A DNA stretch of 64,000 bases. Source: Prorocentrum cordatum. Its lineage: Eukaryota; Sar; Dinophyceae; Prorocentrales; Prorocentraceae. The position numbers and the translations under genes are program-made. The notes under the pieces were generated by a model. The model worked only from the letters and a program-made list of their open reading frames with translations, searched no databases and had not been told where the DNA came from. The stretch lies in NCBI GenBank assembly GCA_963575745.1, contig CAUYUJ010004558.1, forward strand, positions 398,791-462,790, in the 5' to 3' direction. Below, piece by piece: positions 37,177-46,447 of the stretch; within the stretch, counting starts at the first letter, position 1, and each line of letters opens with the position of its first letter.

Positions 37177-37527
37177 ATGGCCGCTGGTCGTTGGGGCAAG
37201 CCATTTTGGCGCGGCCGCCAGCACAAACGCCGAGGGAGGCGAATGCGCACGTTTGTGCTCTGGCAATTGAAGCACCGTGCTTGGACCACAGAGCAACATC
37301 AAAATGCAATGCAGCACACAGTGTTGAATGTAGCGCTCGATAGCGGAATGCAGCAGCTAGCAGTTAATCATATGCCATGCAGCCCATTAGGGGAAATCCC
37401 AGCGCCAGCAAAAGTGGCGAAACCCAGAATGATCGGAATTGACCCAGAAAGGTTCGGCTTACACAACGAAGACGCCACGCTATCTATGGATTACAACTCT
37501 GTTGCGCTTAGATCAGGCAGGCCATGA
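37177..37527 (+). other. Open frame of uncertain status
   Basis: A 116-codon frame reads EQHQNAMQHTVLNVALDSGM and AKPRMIGIDPERFGLHNEDA before a stop at 37525-37527. The second half is diverse in composition and could be coding. No start context, domain or neighbour supports it. GC falls from here on. Confidence 0.3.
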
Positions 37528-37529
37528 CA

Positions 37530-38023
37530 ATTGGATTGACGGGTTGCCGCGCAACTCAGCGTGATGTAATGTTTGAATATTTTGTTTCAAGGTTGTGTCA
37601 CAATATTTGTTGAGCGTGGGGTAGCATGGAAGTACCCGAAAACGCATGAACCAGTACAAGCACGAAAGACGCGAAGGAGTGCGTGTGCGTGCATGCGTGT
37701 GTGTTTGTGTGTTATGGTCGTGGGCACACGCCTTTGCCTATGCATATTGACGCCGCGGTCGGTAGTTTGGTGTGTTGTGAAGCTATAGGGTTGCGACGCG
37801 CTTGGTGTGCAACGTATATGTTGCACACCAAGGCTATCTGATTGAGCGCGCCGAGCTGAAACAGATTCGACCCCAAATGCTACATCTACGCGTGTCTCTT
37901 CGTATCCCCTGTGTCGTCATCAGTACTGCTACTGTCGACGTGCTAGGAAATTTTGATGTCGCCGTTGTTATTATAAGGTTATGGTCTTGCATGGGGGGGC
38001 ACTGATGGTGGCAAAGAATCTGC
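37530..38023 (+). other. AT-richer upstream region of the FkbM gene
   Basis: AATATTTTGTTTCAAGG and TTGTGTCACAATATTTG lie near the left edge. A GTGTGCGTGCATGCGTGTG run lies at 37681-37700. AACGTATATGTTGCACACC near 37815 is partly palindromic with GGTGTGCAACGTATATG. No exon is recognised. Base composition is clearly less GC-rich than the rest of the window. Confidence 0.4.
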
Positions 38024-39649
38024 ATGGTGCGATGGCCCCCGACGGCCCCGCTACTATGGGGCAGGTGGAACACAACGGAATGCGAAGATCCGTTCGCTTT
38101 GCCATACGAACAGGGCTGTCAGAATTTGGATGTGTTCCACAAGTGTTGTTATTACGAGTTTGAGCCAGGGGATCGCAGCTTAGGGAGCAGATTCATAAAT
38201 TTCGGCGCGTTGCCAGGTGAATGGAAGCGGCGAGACGGCGTTGATGCATTCCCTGGGTGTTGTTATGTGTCGGCTGGGGCAAGTTGGGTGGAGTGTGCGC
38301 AGACTGCTCAGCGCATGGGTTTCGGAAGTTTCAGTTTTGGCAGCGACGGCTCGTGTCACTTCAAGGTGCAAAGCCGCTCAGAGATTATTGGGCAACTTGT
38401 GGCTGACCAGAGCCAGCTGTACATATATGATGTTGGGGAGGCTTTGGAGGGTTGCGACGACAAGCTTTGGAATGAAGCGCTGTTTTGGTTTAAATTGGAT
38501 GTTGGTCGCTGCGTGTTAGACATCGAACGCGTAAACTCATTGTTGAAACGTGGCCAGAAGGATGGACAATGGCCAGGTGGTTGTTTGATCGGGCGCATGC
38601 TTTTTGTGTATTGCGGATTCATGGGGCTCGCTGACGGTGGTAAGGAGCATTCTGAGCATGGGCTCGGAATGTACAATCAAGCACAGGCTTTGTTGGATCG
38701 TTTGGATCGGTTGCTACATCCGCAGATATGTTTCGCGTTGACTGGCATTACACAGGCTGTTATGAGATACAACCTTATGGGCACATTTAAGCATAGCATC
38801 GATCCCGAGTTGACTTCTCTTCCAACGTTGGAGGCGATTGGTCTTGGTGGCAACTGGAACGGGCTTCGCAAACCTATCCTTATCGACTTGGGGATGGGCG
38901 GTGGCTTGGATGCGCTGGTGATGTTGTCACTAGGAGTACGAATCATTGGGATTGAGGCGCTGCCATCATCATTCCAGTACTTGCGCGTGCGGTTGGCACG
39001 TTTTCTGGACTCTGGGCAGCTATCCTTGCATCACAGTGTCGTTATCTCAGAAGAAAGGAGGCGGAAGATGAATGGTAGCCAGGTTTTTTTTCGCGAGGAC
39101 ACGATGCGCCCTGATTGGAGCAGCGTGTTGCAGGACACTGAGCAAGAGGAGCGCGACACGAACATGCGTACTCACAGGGTCTCTTCCACGAGCTGCGTGG
39201 CGATCTGGCGCCAGTATGGGAGACCCGATGCGCTCAAGATCGATCTGGAGGGAATGGACAAGACTTGTATCTCAGATCTCGTTGCTTCCGGTGCGGGGCC
39301 GCCTCGGATCCTCTCGGCCGAGTTTCCCGTCGACCGTTCGCCGCAGCCCGCAAGCAGATTATTCTCATTATTGTGGTTGTGGGGTTATCGCCGCTTCAAG
39401 ATATCTCGCCAGTCGATATACCAGCCGCGGTGCTGGCCTGGAAAACTAAATTGCGAGGGGAGCAAGTGGGATCCCGATTCGGTCCCAAACTCGGCCACGC
39501 TCTCAGGCTTGATGGGCGACGCGGCAGTAGACTTCAGGTCTGGCCAAACATGGCGAACTATGTATGAGTGCCTGCACGACCTGTCCATGGTCATCACCCT
39601 CCAGAACGAGCCGTTTGTCGAGCGTTTCGACGTTCATGCTCAGTTGTAG
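38024..39649 (+). CDS. FkbM-family SAM-dependent methyltransferase
   Basis: An intact, intronless 541-codon ORF. The C-terminal half has the features of FkbM-type O-methyltransferases: a SAM-binding motif I, IDLGMGGGLDALVML (about residue 287), an acidic strand end IIGIEALPSSFQYLRVRL (about 307), and the signature ALKIDLEGMDKTCISDL (about 402). The N-terminal ~130 residues are Cys-rich (FHKCCYYEF, FPGCCYVSAG, WVECAQTAQ) and may be a separate disulfide-bonded domain. A helical linker follows. There is no clear signal peptide at this start. Absence of introns and the lower GC suggest retroposition or transfer. Substrate unknown. Confidence 0.8.
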   Translation: MVRWPPTAPLLWGRWNTTECEDPFALPYEQGCQNLDVFHKCCYYEFEPGDRSLGSRFINFGALPGEWKRRDGVDAFPGCCYVSAGASWVECAQTAQRMGFGSFSFGSDGSCHFKVQSRSEIIGQLVADQSQLYIYDVGEALEGCDDKLWNEALFWFKLDVGRCVLDIERVNSLLKRGQKDGQWPGGCLIGRMLFVYCGFMGLADGGKEHSEHGLGMYNQAQALLDRLDRLLHPQICFALTGITQAVMRYNLMGTFKHSIDPELTSLPTLEAIGLGGNWNGLRKPILIDLGMGGGLDALVMLSLGVRIIGIEALPSSFQYLRVRLARFLDSGQLSLHHSVVISEERRRKMNGSQVFFREDTMRPDWSSVLQDTEQEERDTNMRTHRVSSTSCVAIWRQYGRPDALKIDLEGMDKTCISDLVASGAGPPRILSAEFPVDRSPQPASRLFSLLWLWGYRRFKISRQSIYQPRCWPGKLNCEGSKWDPDSVPNSATLSGLMGDAAVDFRSGQTWRTMYECLHDLSMVITLQNEPFVERFDVHAQL

Positions 39650-40240
39650 CGCAGTGCGACAATGCGCTACACGTGGCTCCAGATGGCGTGCAGGTCAGCT
39701 CCAAGCTGGGTTAAACGGGCAGATCGAATCACGAGGTGCGTGCACTGCAACTGCACGGCCATGGCCCGTCCAGCTACAGCTCGGAGGAGGGGCCGTGCAG
39801 CAGAGCGCTGGTCAGAAGAGCGCTCCGCACGCACTGGCCAACATCTGCGGGCGGCGACCCAGGGCTGCACGATGGGCTTCTCTGCGGCAGGCGAGCGATG
39901 ACGGGCGCATTCCCTCATTGAACGTATGACGTGTTGCATGTGTAATACACGTGCTGTGTCGGCTGGCTGCTAATTTCGTCGTGCAGTGGTCAAAAGTCAA
40001 AAGTTGTGTTGTGTGTTGCTAATGTTCGGCTTGGGTTCGACGTTGGACATTGTCAGCGACATGTATATACATTCGCATCTCGTAATCGTTCGTATACGGT
40101 ACCTATACAGAGCAGGTCCTCACATTATCCAGTTGCTTGCGGCAAGTCCCGCCACCGTACCAGCGCAGCACTCTGTGCAACGACATTCGAGCACCATCCA
40201 GAAGGCCGTACCATGTGACACCTCTCGTCCCTATTGTTTG
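39650..40240 (+). other. 3' flank of the FkbM gene
   Basis: The sequence holds no convincing exon. AT content stays raised until about 40220 (TGTATATACATTCGCATCTC). No spliced-leader relict or poly(A) run was found beside the gene. Confidence 0.4.
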
Positions 40241-40244
40241 AGGG

Positions 40245-40425
40245 GTTCGCATGGGGGTTACTTGGGCCGTCTTGGGGCTGTCTTGGGGCTGCCTTGGGCT
40301 CCTGCCAGGCCCTCTCTGGGCTATATTAATCTTAGGCAATCTTGGTGCCGTCTTGGGCCCTTCTCGGCTGTCTGGAGAGTCTCTCGGGGATGTCGTTCTC
40401 GGGGCCCTCGGTGGGATCTTTTGGC
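40245..40425 (+). repeat. TTGGGGC-type minisatellite
   Basis: Repeats of (C)TTGGG(G)C-C/T-GTCTTGGGGCTG with a period of about 10-20 bases. The same type occurs in reverse at 40690-40990 and again at 49165-49760. Confidence 0.6.
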
Positions 40426-40469
40426 CTCTTTCGCCTCCTCCGACGCCGACTCGGAACCATCGCTGACCA

Positions 40470-40620
40470 TGAGAACGTACACATTTTTGATCCGCGGGTC
40501 GAGAGCGCACCTCTTCTGGTCAAAGCTAAGCGGGCCGCGCGAAGCTTGAATTAGGCGGAGAAGAGGAGGAAGGAAGCGGCGGAGCCTCAGAGCGAATGAG
40601 AACGTACACATACTACTTCT
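40470..40620 (+). repeat. Paired 16 bp direct repeat ATGAGAACGTACACAT
   Basis: ATGAGAACGTACACAT occurs at about 40468 and again at about 40595, enclosing ~110 bases. Spacing and identity suggest duplication, possibly target-site or unequal-exchange derived. Confidence 0.5.
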
Positions 40621-40689
40621 CCAATGATCATAACCACGGGGATGGCCCCGAAACCTGCCACACCTGCTTCACTCATTGCACGCGCACCT

Positions 40690-40990
40690 CGCCCGAACTG
40701 ATCCCCCAGACGGCCCCGCAGGCCCCCAAGACGGCCCAAGACGGCCCCAACGGACTCCCCAAGAGGCTCCCAAGAAGCGAAAAACATACTTGTTCGTTAA
40801 AGTGTTTTAACGAGTCGTTATTTCCACTTGTTCTCTACGTCGGGGGGCCAACGATCGCCCCGAGACGACCCAAAGAGGCCCCAAAACGACCCAATGGAGT
40901 CCCAATCACTCCCAGAGTGCCGCAAGACGGCCCCAGATGGCCCCAAGAGGCCGTCTAAAGCCGTCCACATCGCGACCCGAAGCTCCCAGC
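40690..40990 (-). repeat. CCCCAAGACGGC minisatellite (reverse orientation)
   Basis: GGCCCCCAAGACGGCCCAAG, CGGCCCCAACGG, then CGACCCAAAGAGGCCCC and ACGGCCCCAGATGGCCCC. It is the complement of the TTGGGGC repeat at 40245, so the two blocks face each other across about 260 bases. Confidence 0.6.
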
Positions 40991-41129
40991 TGCCTAGACA
41001 GGTTCCAGAGGTAGCTGGAGGCCACCGGTAAGCCCCCAGGACACCACATGAGACCACCAGAGGTTTGCTACAGGCCTCTCGTCGACCAAATTTCCATCCC
41101 GACGGTAATTATCCCAACATTGTCTTTGC

Positions 41130-41470
41130 GTGGCTCGGGGTGACGTCTTCCAGCAACCAGATAGGAGTATGGTCATGCCCAACTCCCAAAAGGAAGAAGG
41201 AAGGCTGGATTACATGATCCGGTCTTCTATTTCAGCACAGAGAGTTGGTGGGATTGATTTGGTTGCCTCAGATTTTTTGTCCTCCCACCTGCATCCCAGA
41301 ATCGTGGTGCGTTCGACGTTGGCCCTTGCGTCGAATATCAAAAAGTTGCATAAACATAACTTCTCGGAGATCTGCGCGGATTGCAAAGGCCTTACGGCCG
41401 GTGCCGCCGACGTTGCAGACGGAGACGACGAGCAGGACCAGGACGTTGAGGAGCAGGAGGCGGAGGACGT
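41130..41470 (+). other. Possible exon, with TIR-C fragment
   Basis: The frame reads VGGIDLVASDFLSSHLHPRI and VVRSTLALASNIKKLHKHN, then passes into acidic codons and (GGA)n. At 41350-41395 the words CATAACTTCTCGGAGATCTG and CGCGGATTGC match the left end of TIR-C elements, so part of the frame is element-derived. Coding status unresolved. Confidence 0.3.
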
Positions 41471-41474
41471 CAGA

Positions 41475-41722
41475 GAGCAGGAGGGAGGAGGAGGAGGAGG
41501 AGGAGGAGGAGGAGGAGGAGGAGGAGGAGGAGGAGGAGCAGGAGGAGGAGGAGGAGGAGGGAGGAGGAGGAGGAGGAGGAGGAGGAGGAGGAGGAGAAGG
41601 AGGAGGAGGAGGAGGAGGAGGAGGAGGAGGAGGAGAGGAGAGGAGGAGGAGGAGGAGGAGGAGGAGGAGGAGGAGGAGGAGGAGAGAGGAGGAGGAGGAG
41701 GAGGAGGAGAGGGGGGAAATGA
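41475..41722 (+). repeat. (GGA)n purine tract
   Basis: About 245 bases of GGAGGAGGA with few interruptions (GAGCAGGAG, GAGAGGAG). Artefact frames on both strands. Confidence 0.95.
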
Positions 41723-41814
41723 ATAGGAGCAGGACGAGGCGAGCAGGGCCGCATAGTGCAGGAGTGGGAGGGCTGACACGGGAGAGAGGCAGGGGGGGTA
41801 CAGCGTTGCGAGCA

Positions 41815-42135
41815 TGAGGAGGAGGAGGAGGAGGAAGAAGAACAATGACGAGGAGGTGGACGAAGATGACGACGACGGTGATGATGTCTGTGACGGTGAC
41901 GATGATGATGTCGCGGAGGGGGGGGGAGTAAACCCGGCGGCAGCAGAAGTCGGAGGAGGAGGAGGAGGAGTACGAAGGTGGGGATGATGGTAATGAGGGG
42001 GAAGAGGAGGGGAGAGGAGGAGGAGGAGGAGGAGGAGGAGGAGGAGGAACACGAGGGGGAGGAAGGGGGGAGTAGGAGGCGGAGCAGGAGGAGGCTGAGG
42101 AGGGGGAGGCAGAAGAGGTGGATGAGAAGGGGAGG
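41815..42135 (+). repeat. Mixed (GGA)n and (GAT)n tracts
   Basis: GGAGGAGGAGGAGG at 41818, GACGATGATGATG-type repeats at 41860-41915, (GGA)n at 41955 and 42005-42060. Purine-rich throughout, with one (G)9 run. The same strand asymmetry as the other GGA tracts. Confidence 0.85.
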
Positions 42136-42439
42136 AAGGAGGGGGCTGAAAGGGACCCCCCCGGCAGGGGAGGGATCAAAAGGAAGTGGCTTCCCTTCGA
42201 CTTAATGACAACGTTGCTCTTGAGGGGGGGAGGCCCAGGAAAAGCGGGGGGGGGGAGCGGCGGCGGGCCCAGGGAAGAGGGGGAGAGGGGAGGAGGGGAG
42301 ACGGGCCCAGGCAAGGGGGGAGCGCAGGGACAGGAGACGACCGGCCCAGGGAAGGTTGGGCGCAGGGACAGGAGACGACGGAGACGACGACGAACGAACG
42401 ACGGGAACGGACAAGCCCCTCACACACGCCGACACAGGG

Positions 42440-42560
42440 TCGGCGGATTTCTTGGATCGGCGTTGGGCCCCCCTGGCGGCGCCTCCAGCGCCGCCCCTGG
42501 CGCGATCGGCGCGACGGTGAGGGGGGTCCAGCACCGATCCAAGAAATCATGTAATATCTT
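42440..42560 (+). mobile_element. TIR-C element, copy 1
   Basis: The left arm GATTTCTTGGATCGGCGTTGG (42446-42466) and right arm CCAGCACCGATCCAAGAAATC (42528-42548) are inverted repeats with two mismatches. The interior is a GC-rich palindrome (GGCGGCGCCTCCAGCGCCGCC). The outer arms seen in other copies are diverged. Flanking exons were not identified. Confidence 0.7.
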
Positions 42561-42849
42561 ATTCCTCGATGCACCTTGTTTCCGCGCTGCCCCTCTACTT
42601 GACACACCCCGTCCCCGGTGCTTGAGGCATCTTGCGCTCCACTCACCCGTCGATTCTCGGCGGTCGGGCCTCCTCCTCCCTCCTCCGAGGGCGCTCTCTG
42701 CTTTTCCGCTCGTTCCGCGCGCCCCGCCGGTCTTGACCTTTGCGCCCCCGTCCGATGGCGCTGCCGATCTAAAAAAAGTGATTGTCCTCGATGCATCTTG
42801 GTTCGGAGATTTGAGCGACGCAAAAGGACAGGATCGTTTGCGCCGACAT
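42561..42849. other. Unassigned sequence between TIR-C and DR-J
   Basis: Open on both strands, GC-rich. CTCGATGCACCTTGTTTCCG (42570) and CTCGATGCATCTTGGTTCGG (42788) are related 20-base words about 220 bases apart. Composition gives no decision on coding. Confidence 0.3.
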
Positions 42850-42975
42850 TGGCGCGTAAGCTCCCCGCGTGCCCGCGTAAGGTAGCGCGTAAGTGCCCTC
42901 GTCTCTAATGTGGCGTGCCGCGCTGGCGGCCCGCGCAAGCTGCCGCGCAAGGTCGAAATGCCATCTCGCGTAAGA
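42850..42975 (+). repeat. DR-J dispersed repeat, copy 2
   Basis: GCCGACATTGGCGCGTAAGC, GCCCGCGTAAGG, GCCGCGCAAGGTCG and ATGCCATCTCGCGTAAG in the order seen at 14270-14362. This copy has an insertion that duplicates the GCGCGTAAG word. Confidence 0.5.
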
Positions 42976-44565
42976 CCCGTCTGGGGTCGCGCAGGTCGCC
43001 TGGCGGCCTCCCCCAGGGCTTCGGAGGCCCCCATGGCGCCCCCGCGCCCCCCCCCATGGCCCTGGCGCGTAGCCCAGCTCGGAAGCGACCAAGATGAGAG
43101 TGATAGCCAGGAGGGGGGGATATCACGGCCGGTTTCACGATATCTCCCGAGACCTCATGTCCCCATCGTCTTGTTTCAATGCGTCCTTTGGTTCTCCCTT
43201 GGTCCGCGCACATGCCTCGGGTCATGATTTGCGAACACCGCTCTTCGACGCCACCCTCTTGGACGCCCCCGAGCGTAGCCCAGCGCCTCCCCAGTGGGGT
43301 CCCGATGCGTTCCAGATTCCCCACGGCATCCAAGAACCACCCGAAGCTGATCTCGAGGCCTTCCACAGCCGTCGCGTTCAGCATCCAGGGTCCCCCAGGG
43401 CTCTCTCAGCCCTGCACCGCCCCCTTGAGCTTCACAGGCCCCCCCCAGCGTGTCACGGAGCGTTCCAGATTTTGCCAAAGCTTTCCAGGGCTCTCTATGT
43501 GCGCGTGCTCGCTTGATCTCTTGGATGGATGAGTGAGTGGGTGGATGCGATCGAGTGCGCGCGCAGGCGTCACCAAACGGGCAGGCCCCACGAGACCCCT
43601 GGACCCACCTACGCATCCCAAAACAAAAAACGGAGCCAGCCCAAAGAGCCTCCGAACGCATGCGGCTACCTTCGACCCAACATGACCGAACGGCCGTCCG
43701 CCTGTAGGCACACGGAAAGGCAACGATGGAGAACCATCCACTGCCATCGACGCCACGTAATCGAACGCCCGCCCGCCGTTCCGCGCGCGTGTACACCAGT
43801 GCGCTTGTGCACGAGGCTCGCGTGTTGCACGCAACTCGCAGTGATAATCAAGAAAGGCTCGTCATTGAAAGGAATCGCCAAGATCCGACGGCGCGCGAAG
43901 CGGGCTGGCCTCTTGGGCTATCGCAGAGGCTCCGAAGACGGAGAATGCGAGTGATCGAACATCAAACAAAGCTTGCATTAGATCAATGAAAGTTGCCTCC
44001 TGTGTGGCCTGAAGAACTATAGCCAATACGTCTCGTGCAACTGCTGCAAGCACGGCACGAGGAAAACCCAGCCTCCGAAACAAGGCCGACGTCGCTGCCC
44101 CCTCCTTGCAGTAACAGGACAAAAAAGTGAGACCCCTCCGTTTTCGACCCCATGTTCGCCCCCCCCTTCCCCCCAGACTCAAAGTTGGCGTCTGGCCGGC
44201 TGGAGGCCCTGGGGGGTCCACTTTTGTTGTCCTTTCGAGCATGTGCTCCCGAATGCCCAGGGTCAACGTTGAAAAGAGGGGGGAAGGGGGGACCAGAGCC
44301 GAGGGTTCCACTCTCTTGTCCATCTACAGCCCCTCTCTTCTCCTTCCCTCCCCTCCACCCCCACCCGTTCCTCCCCCGCCCTCCGCACCCGGTGGAAGAA
44401 GGAGACTGGGCCGCGGCCGGACGGCGGCTGGGGCCGCACGGCGGCCCCATGGCCACGGCCCATGCCCGCCACGGCCACTCGTGCTCGTCGCCGGACGGGT
44501 GAGGACGAGGACAGATCCGTTCCACAGAGGTCAAGCGAATGGAACAAATCTAGACGGATGTTTTT
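42976..44565. other. Unassigned 1.6 kb, weak exon signals only
   Basis: Frames on both strands are open for 60-200 codons but lack domain features. GCGTTCCAGATT recurs at 43309 and 43461, suggesting an old ~150 bp duplication. C-runs and CCCTCCCC stretches dominate 44330-44400. No dispersed family was recognised before the TIR-A copy at 44570. Confidence 0.3.
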
Positions 44566-44569
44566 CAGC

Positions 44570-44705
44570 TTTCCGCTTCCAGGGGCCCTCACCGGGCCCC
44601 GGGACCGTCAAAAAATTGTTCCGGATGAAAAGCGAGCCTTGGGCAATGGGTCGAGAGTTTCAGGGACCCCGTATTGAAAAGATCACGGCATCGGATCTCT
44701 GGGTC
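44570..44705 (+). mobile_element. TIR-A element copy
   Basis: A well-preserved plus copy: CGCTTCCAGGGGCCCTCACC, GGGCCCCGGGACCGTCAAAA, GGATGAAAAGCGAGCCTTGG, GGGTCGAGAGTTTCAGGG and AAGATCACGGCATCGGATC. It is followed within 200 bases by the start of a signal-peptide gene. Confidence 0.65.
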
Positions 44706-44918
44706 CACAGTCTCAGAGCGTTCCGGGAGCGCTCTGAGAAGCCCGCGGCGCCCAGGACGTCCTCTTGAGCCGCCAGATCTCAGAGATTCTCGACGTAGCC
44801 TCACCCGAGTGCATCCTCGTCCTGGCTTGGTCTTACGTCTCACCTCGTCTGCCCCGCTCGCCCCCGGAGCACGCTCCATATGTGGGAGGCGCCCCGCGCT
44901 TGCGGGGCGGCCGGGGCC

Positions 44919-45130
44919 ATGCCGCGCCCCGCGCCCGCTCGCCGCCGGGGCCCGGCGGCGCTCGCGGTGCCGCTGGCGCTGGCGGCGGGCTGGCTGCTGC
45001 CGCCAGCGGCCTGCGCCCGAGCGGCGGCCCGAGCGTCGACGCTCAGAGGCCTCGGCCCGCGCGTGGGGCCGCGCGAGGCGGCGGCGGCGCTGCGGCGAGC
45101 TGGCTGGAGAGGCGCCCGCTGCCATGGCCC
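44919..45130 (+). CDS. Gene B exon 1, signal peptide
   Basis: ATG at 44919 starts MPRPAPARRRGPAALAVPLA, LAAGWLLPPAACARA: a basic n-region, a ~15-residue hydrophobic core and small residues before a likely cleavage site, i.e. a classic signal peptide. The following residues, RASTLRGLGPRVGPREAAAA, are mature protein. An ATG at 44880 in the same frame would place 13 residues before it, and is less typical for a signal peptide. The 3' border is not fixed. A DR-E copy lies just downstream in the intron. Confidence 0.5.
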
Positions 45131-45164
45131 TCAGGGGCAAGGATGGGTGGGGGTAGGCATAGGG

Positions 45165-45312
45165 GGGGTGCATCGAGCCCCAATCGCCCATTGATCGCCG
45201 ATGGGGGCCGGATAGCCCCACCCCGCCCAGGAAGGTGTGGTGTCGCTATCGGGGGCCTATCGTCGATCTATCGGCGATGCATCGCCGATTCCAAGTCGAT
45301 GGCTCCCCCCCT
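45165..45312 (+). repeat. DR-E dispersed repeat in gene B intron
   Basis: GCATCGAGCCCCAATCGCCC, TGATCGCCGATGGGGGCC, TATCGTCGATCTATCGGCG and ATGCATCGCCGATTCC. Close relatives occur at 53650-53795 and 54765-54905. Internal ATCGGCGAT/ATCGCCGAT words are mutually complementary, so it can fold. Confidence 0.7.
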
Positions 45313-45409
45313 GTGCCAGTTCCCCCCCTTTCATTGCCCCTCAGGCCAGCGCTGGGCAAGCGTTGCCCGGGCCGCTGGCGGCGTGGTGTTGCCGCCGCCA
45401 GCCTTGGAG

Positions 45410-45455
45410 GGCTCGCGGCACTCGTTGATGCTGGACGTGGGCCGCACCAAGATCG
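45410..45455 (+). CDS. Gene B exon 2 (GSRHSLMLDVGRTKI)
   Basis: After TTGGAG the frame reads GSRHSLMLDVGRTKI and ends at a GT donor (ATCG|GTTGCG). Its one leftover base joins exactly to the exon at 45620 (CT GGC AAG AAC), giving ...TKIAGKNSLMPLRW. This phase match across a GT-AG intron supports both exons. The left border could alternatively be 45402. Confidence 0.5.
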
Positions 45456-45619
45456 GTTGCGCGTAAGAGTGGCCCTTCGCAAGAGAGGCCTTCGCTCCGG
45501 CCCCGGCCCACAGGGGTTCCCCCAGCACAGCCTTGCGCGCTTAGGCTTGGCCCCTCCGCGGCCCCCCAGAGCCGTGCACCCTTGAGGTCACTCTTGCCTG
45601 GGGCCACTTCTGCGCGCAG

Positions 45620-45920
45620 CTGGCAAGAACAGCCTGATGCCCCTCCGCTGGGCGACGGACGGCAACCGGCTCGAGATCCCGGTGATTGTCGAGTTCCGCC
45701 CCGGCGGTGTGCTGCAGGTCGTGCAGGCCGGGGACTTCTTGGGCGAGTGGACGGAGCCTCCCGACAGCGCCCTCGTCATGGGGGTCCTGTCGTTCGTCAC
45801 CGGCGACGATGGGCTGCCCAAGTCGGGGGCCACGCTTGTGTCCCCGAGCATCTCTGGAGGGTCGTGGAGGATGTCCGACGCCGAGGGTGGGCGCATCTTG
45901 AGGATCGAAATACGGCACCA
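45620..45920 (+). CDS. Gene B exon 3, extracellular domain
   Basis: The acceptor GCGCGCAG at 45612-45619 leads into GKNSLMPLRWATDGNRLEIP, VIVEFRPGGVLQVVQAGDFL, GEWTEPPDSALVMGVLSFVT and SGATLVSPSISGGSWRMSDA. Alternating polar and hydrophobic residues suggest beta strands. The exon ends in phase 2 at 45920, directly before a GC donor (CA|GCATAA). With exon 4 it reads ...EIRHHIVEFDLETSG, in frame. No named fold is recognised. The predicted location is the lumen or outside of the cell, given the signal peptide and the membrane segment in exon 4. Confidence 0.6.
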
Positions 45921-46099
45921 GCATAAATTCTCGGAGCTCCGCATGGATTTATTGGATCGGCGCTGGACCCCCTGGCGGCGCCTCCTGCGCCGCCCCTGCA
46001 GCGCGGAGCGCTCCAGGGGTCAGGGCCCAGCGCCGATCCCAGAAATCCACGCGGTGCTCCGAAAGTGAATGTTTGCGCCGTTTCTTGGGATCCTCTGAG
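45921..46099 (+). mobile_element. TIR-C element forming a complete GC-AG intron (introner)
   Basis: The 179-base intron starts GCATAAATTCTCGGAG and ends GGATCCTCTGAG. Long inverted arms (45924-45966 and 46027-46070) contain TTCTCGGAGCTCCGCATGG and CACGCGGTGCTCCGAAAG. The core arms are GGATCGGCGCTGG and CCAGCGCCGATCC. AGCAT occurs at both borders (45920-45924 and 46098-46102), as expected of a target duplication. Removing the intron restores the reading frame of gene B. The same CTCTGAAG acceptor end occurs in the TIR-C copy that precedes the exon at 59298. This is what an introner should look like. Confidence 0.75.
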
Positions 46100-46447
46100 C
46101 ATTGTGGAGTTCGACCTGGAGACCAGCGGCTTCCACAGGCAGACTATCTGGCTGCCCAAGACCAGGCTGCACTTCAAGGCCAAGGTCTACGGCACGACCC
46201 TATCCGGCGGGGCGGAGCCGCCGTTCCTGATCCGCGAGAGCACGTTGTCTCTGGGGGTGTTCTTGGCCGTTGTCTTGGGCCTGATTATTGGTCCGGTTGG
46301 TTGGATGATGTCAGTCATAGCATTTGTTGTGCGTGAGGTGAGCATTTGCGTTGGGACGTGGACCTCGAGGACCATCAATGGCGACGTGGACAATGAGAGT
46401 GCTTCTCCAGTTACGCTTCGAGGTGACGTGCCAGAATTGTGGCGATG
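46100..46447 (+). CDS. Gene B exon 4, membrane segment and C-terminus
   Basis: Continues IVEFDLETSGFHRQTIWLPK, TRLHFKAKVYGTTLSGGAEP and then a hydrophobic stretch, STLSLGVFLAVVLGLIIGPV followed by GWMMSVIAFVV, one long or two short membrane helices. The tail reads TWTSRTINGDVDNESASPVT and LRGDVPELWR, and ends at TGA 46445-46447. With the exon 1 signal peptide this predicts a type I or double-spanning surface or secretory-pathway membrane protein. The part after 46310 is AT-richer and could instead be intron. Function unknown. Confidence 0.55.

Noticed and set aside
37600-38020. TATA-like or promoter motifs before the FkbM gene
   Set aside because: Dinoflagellate promoters are not defined by TATA boxes, and the AT-rich words there are no more than expected from local composition.
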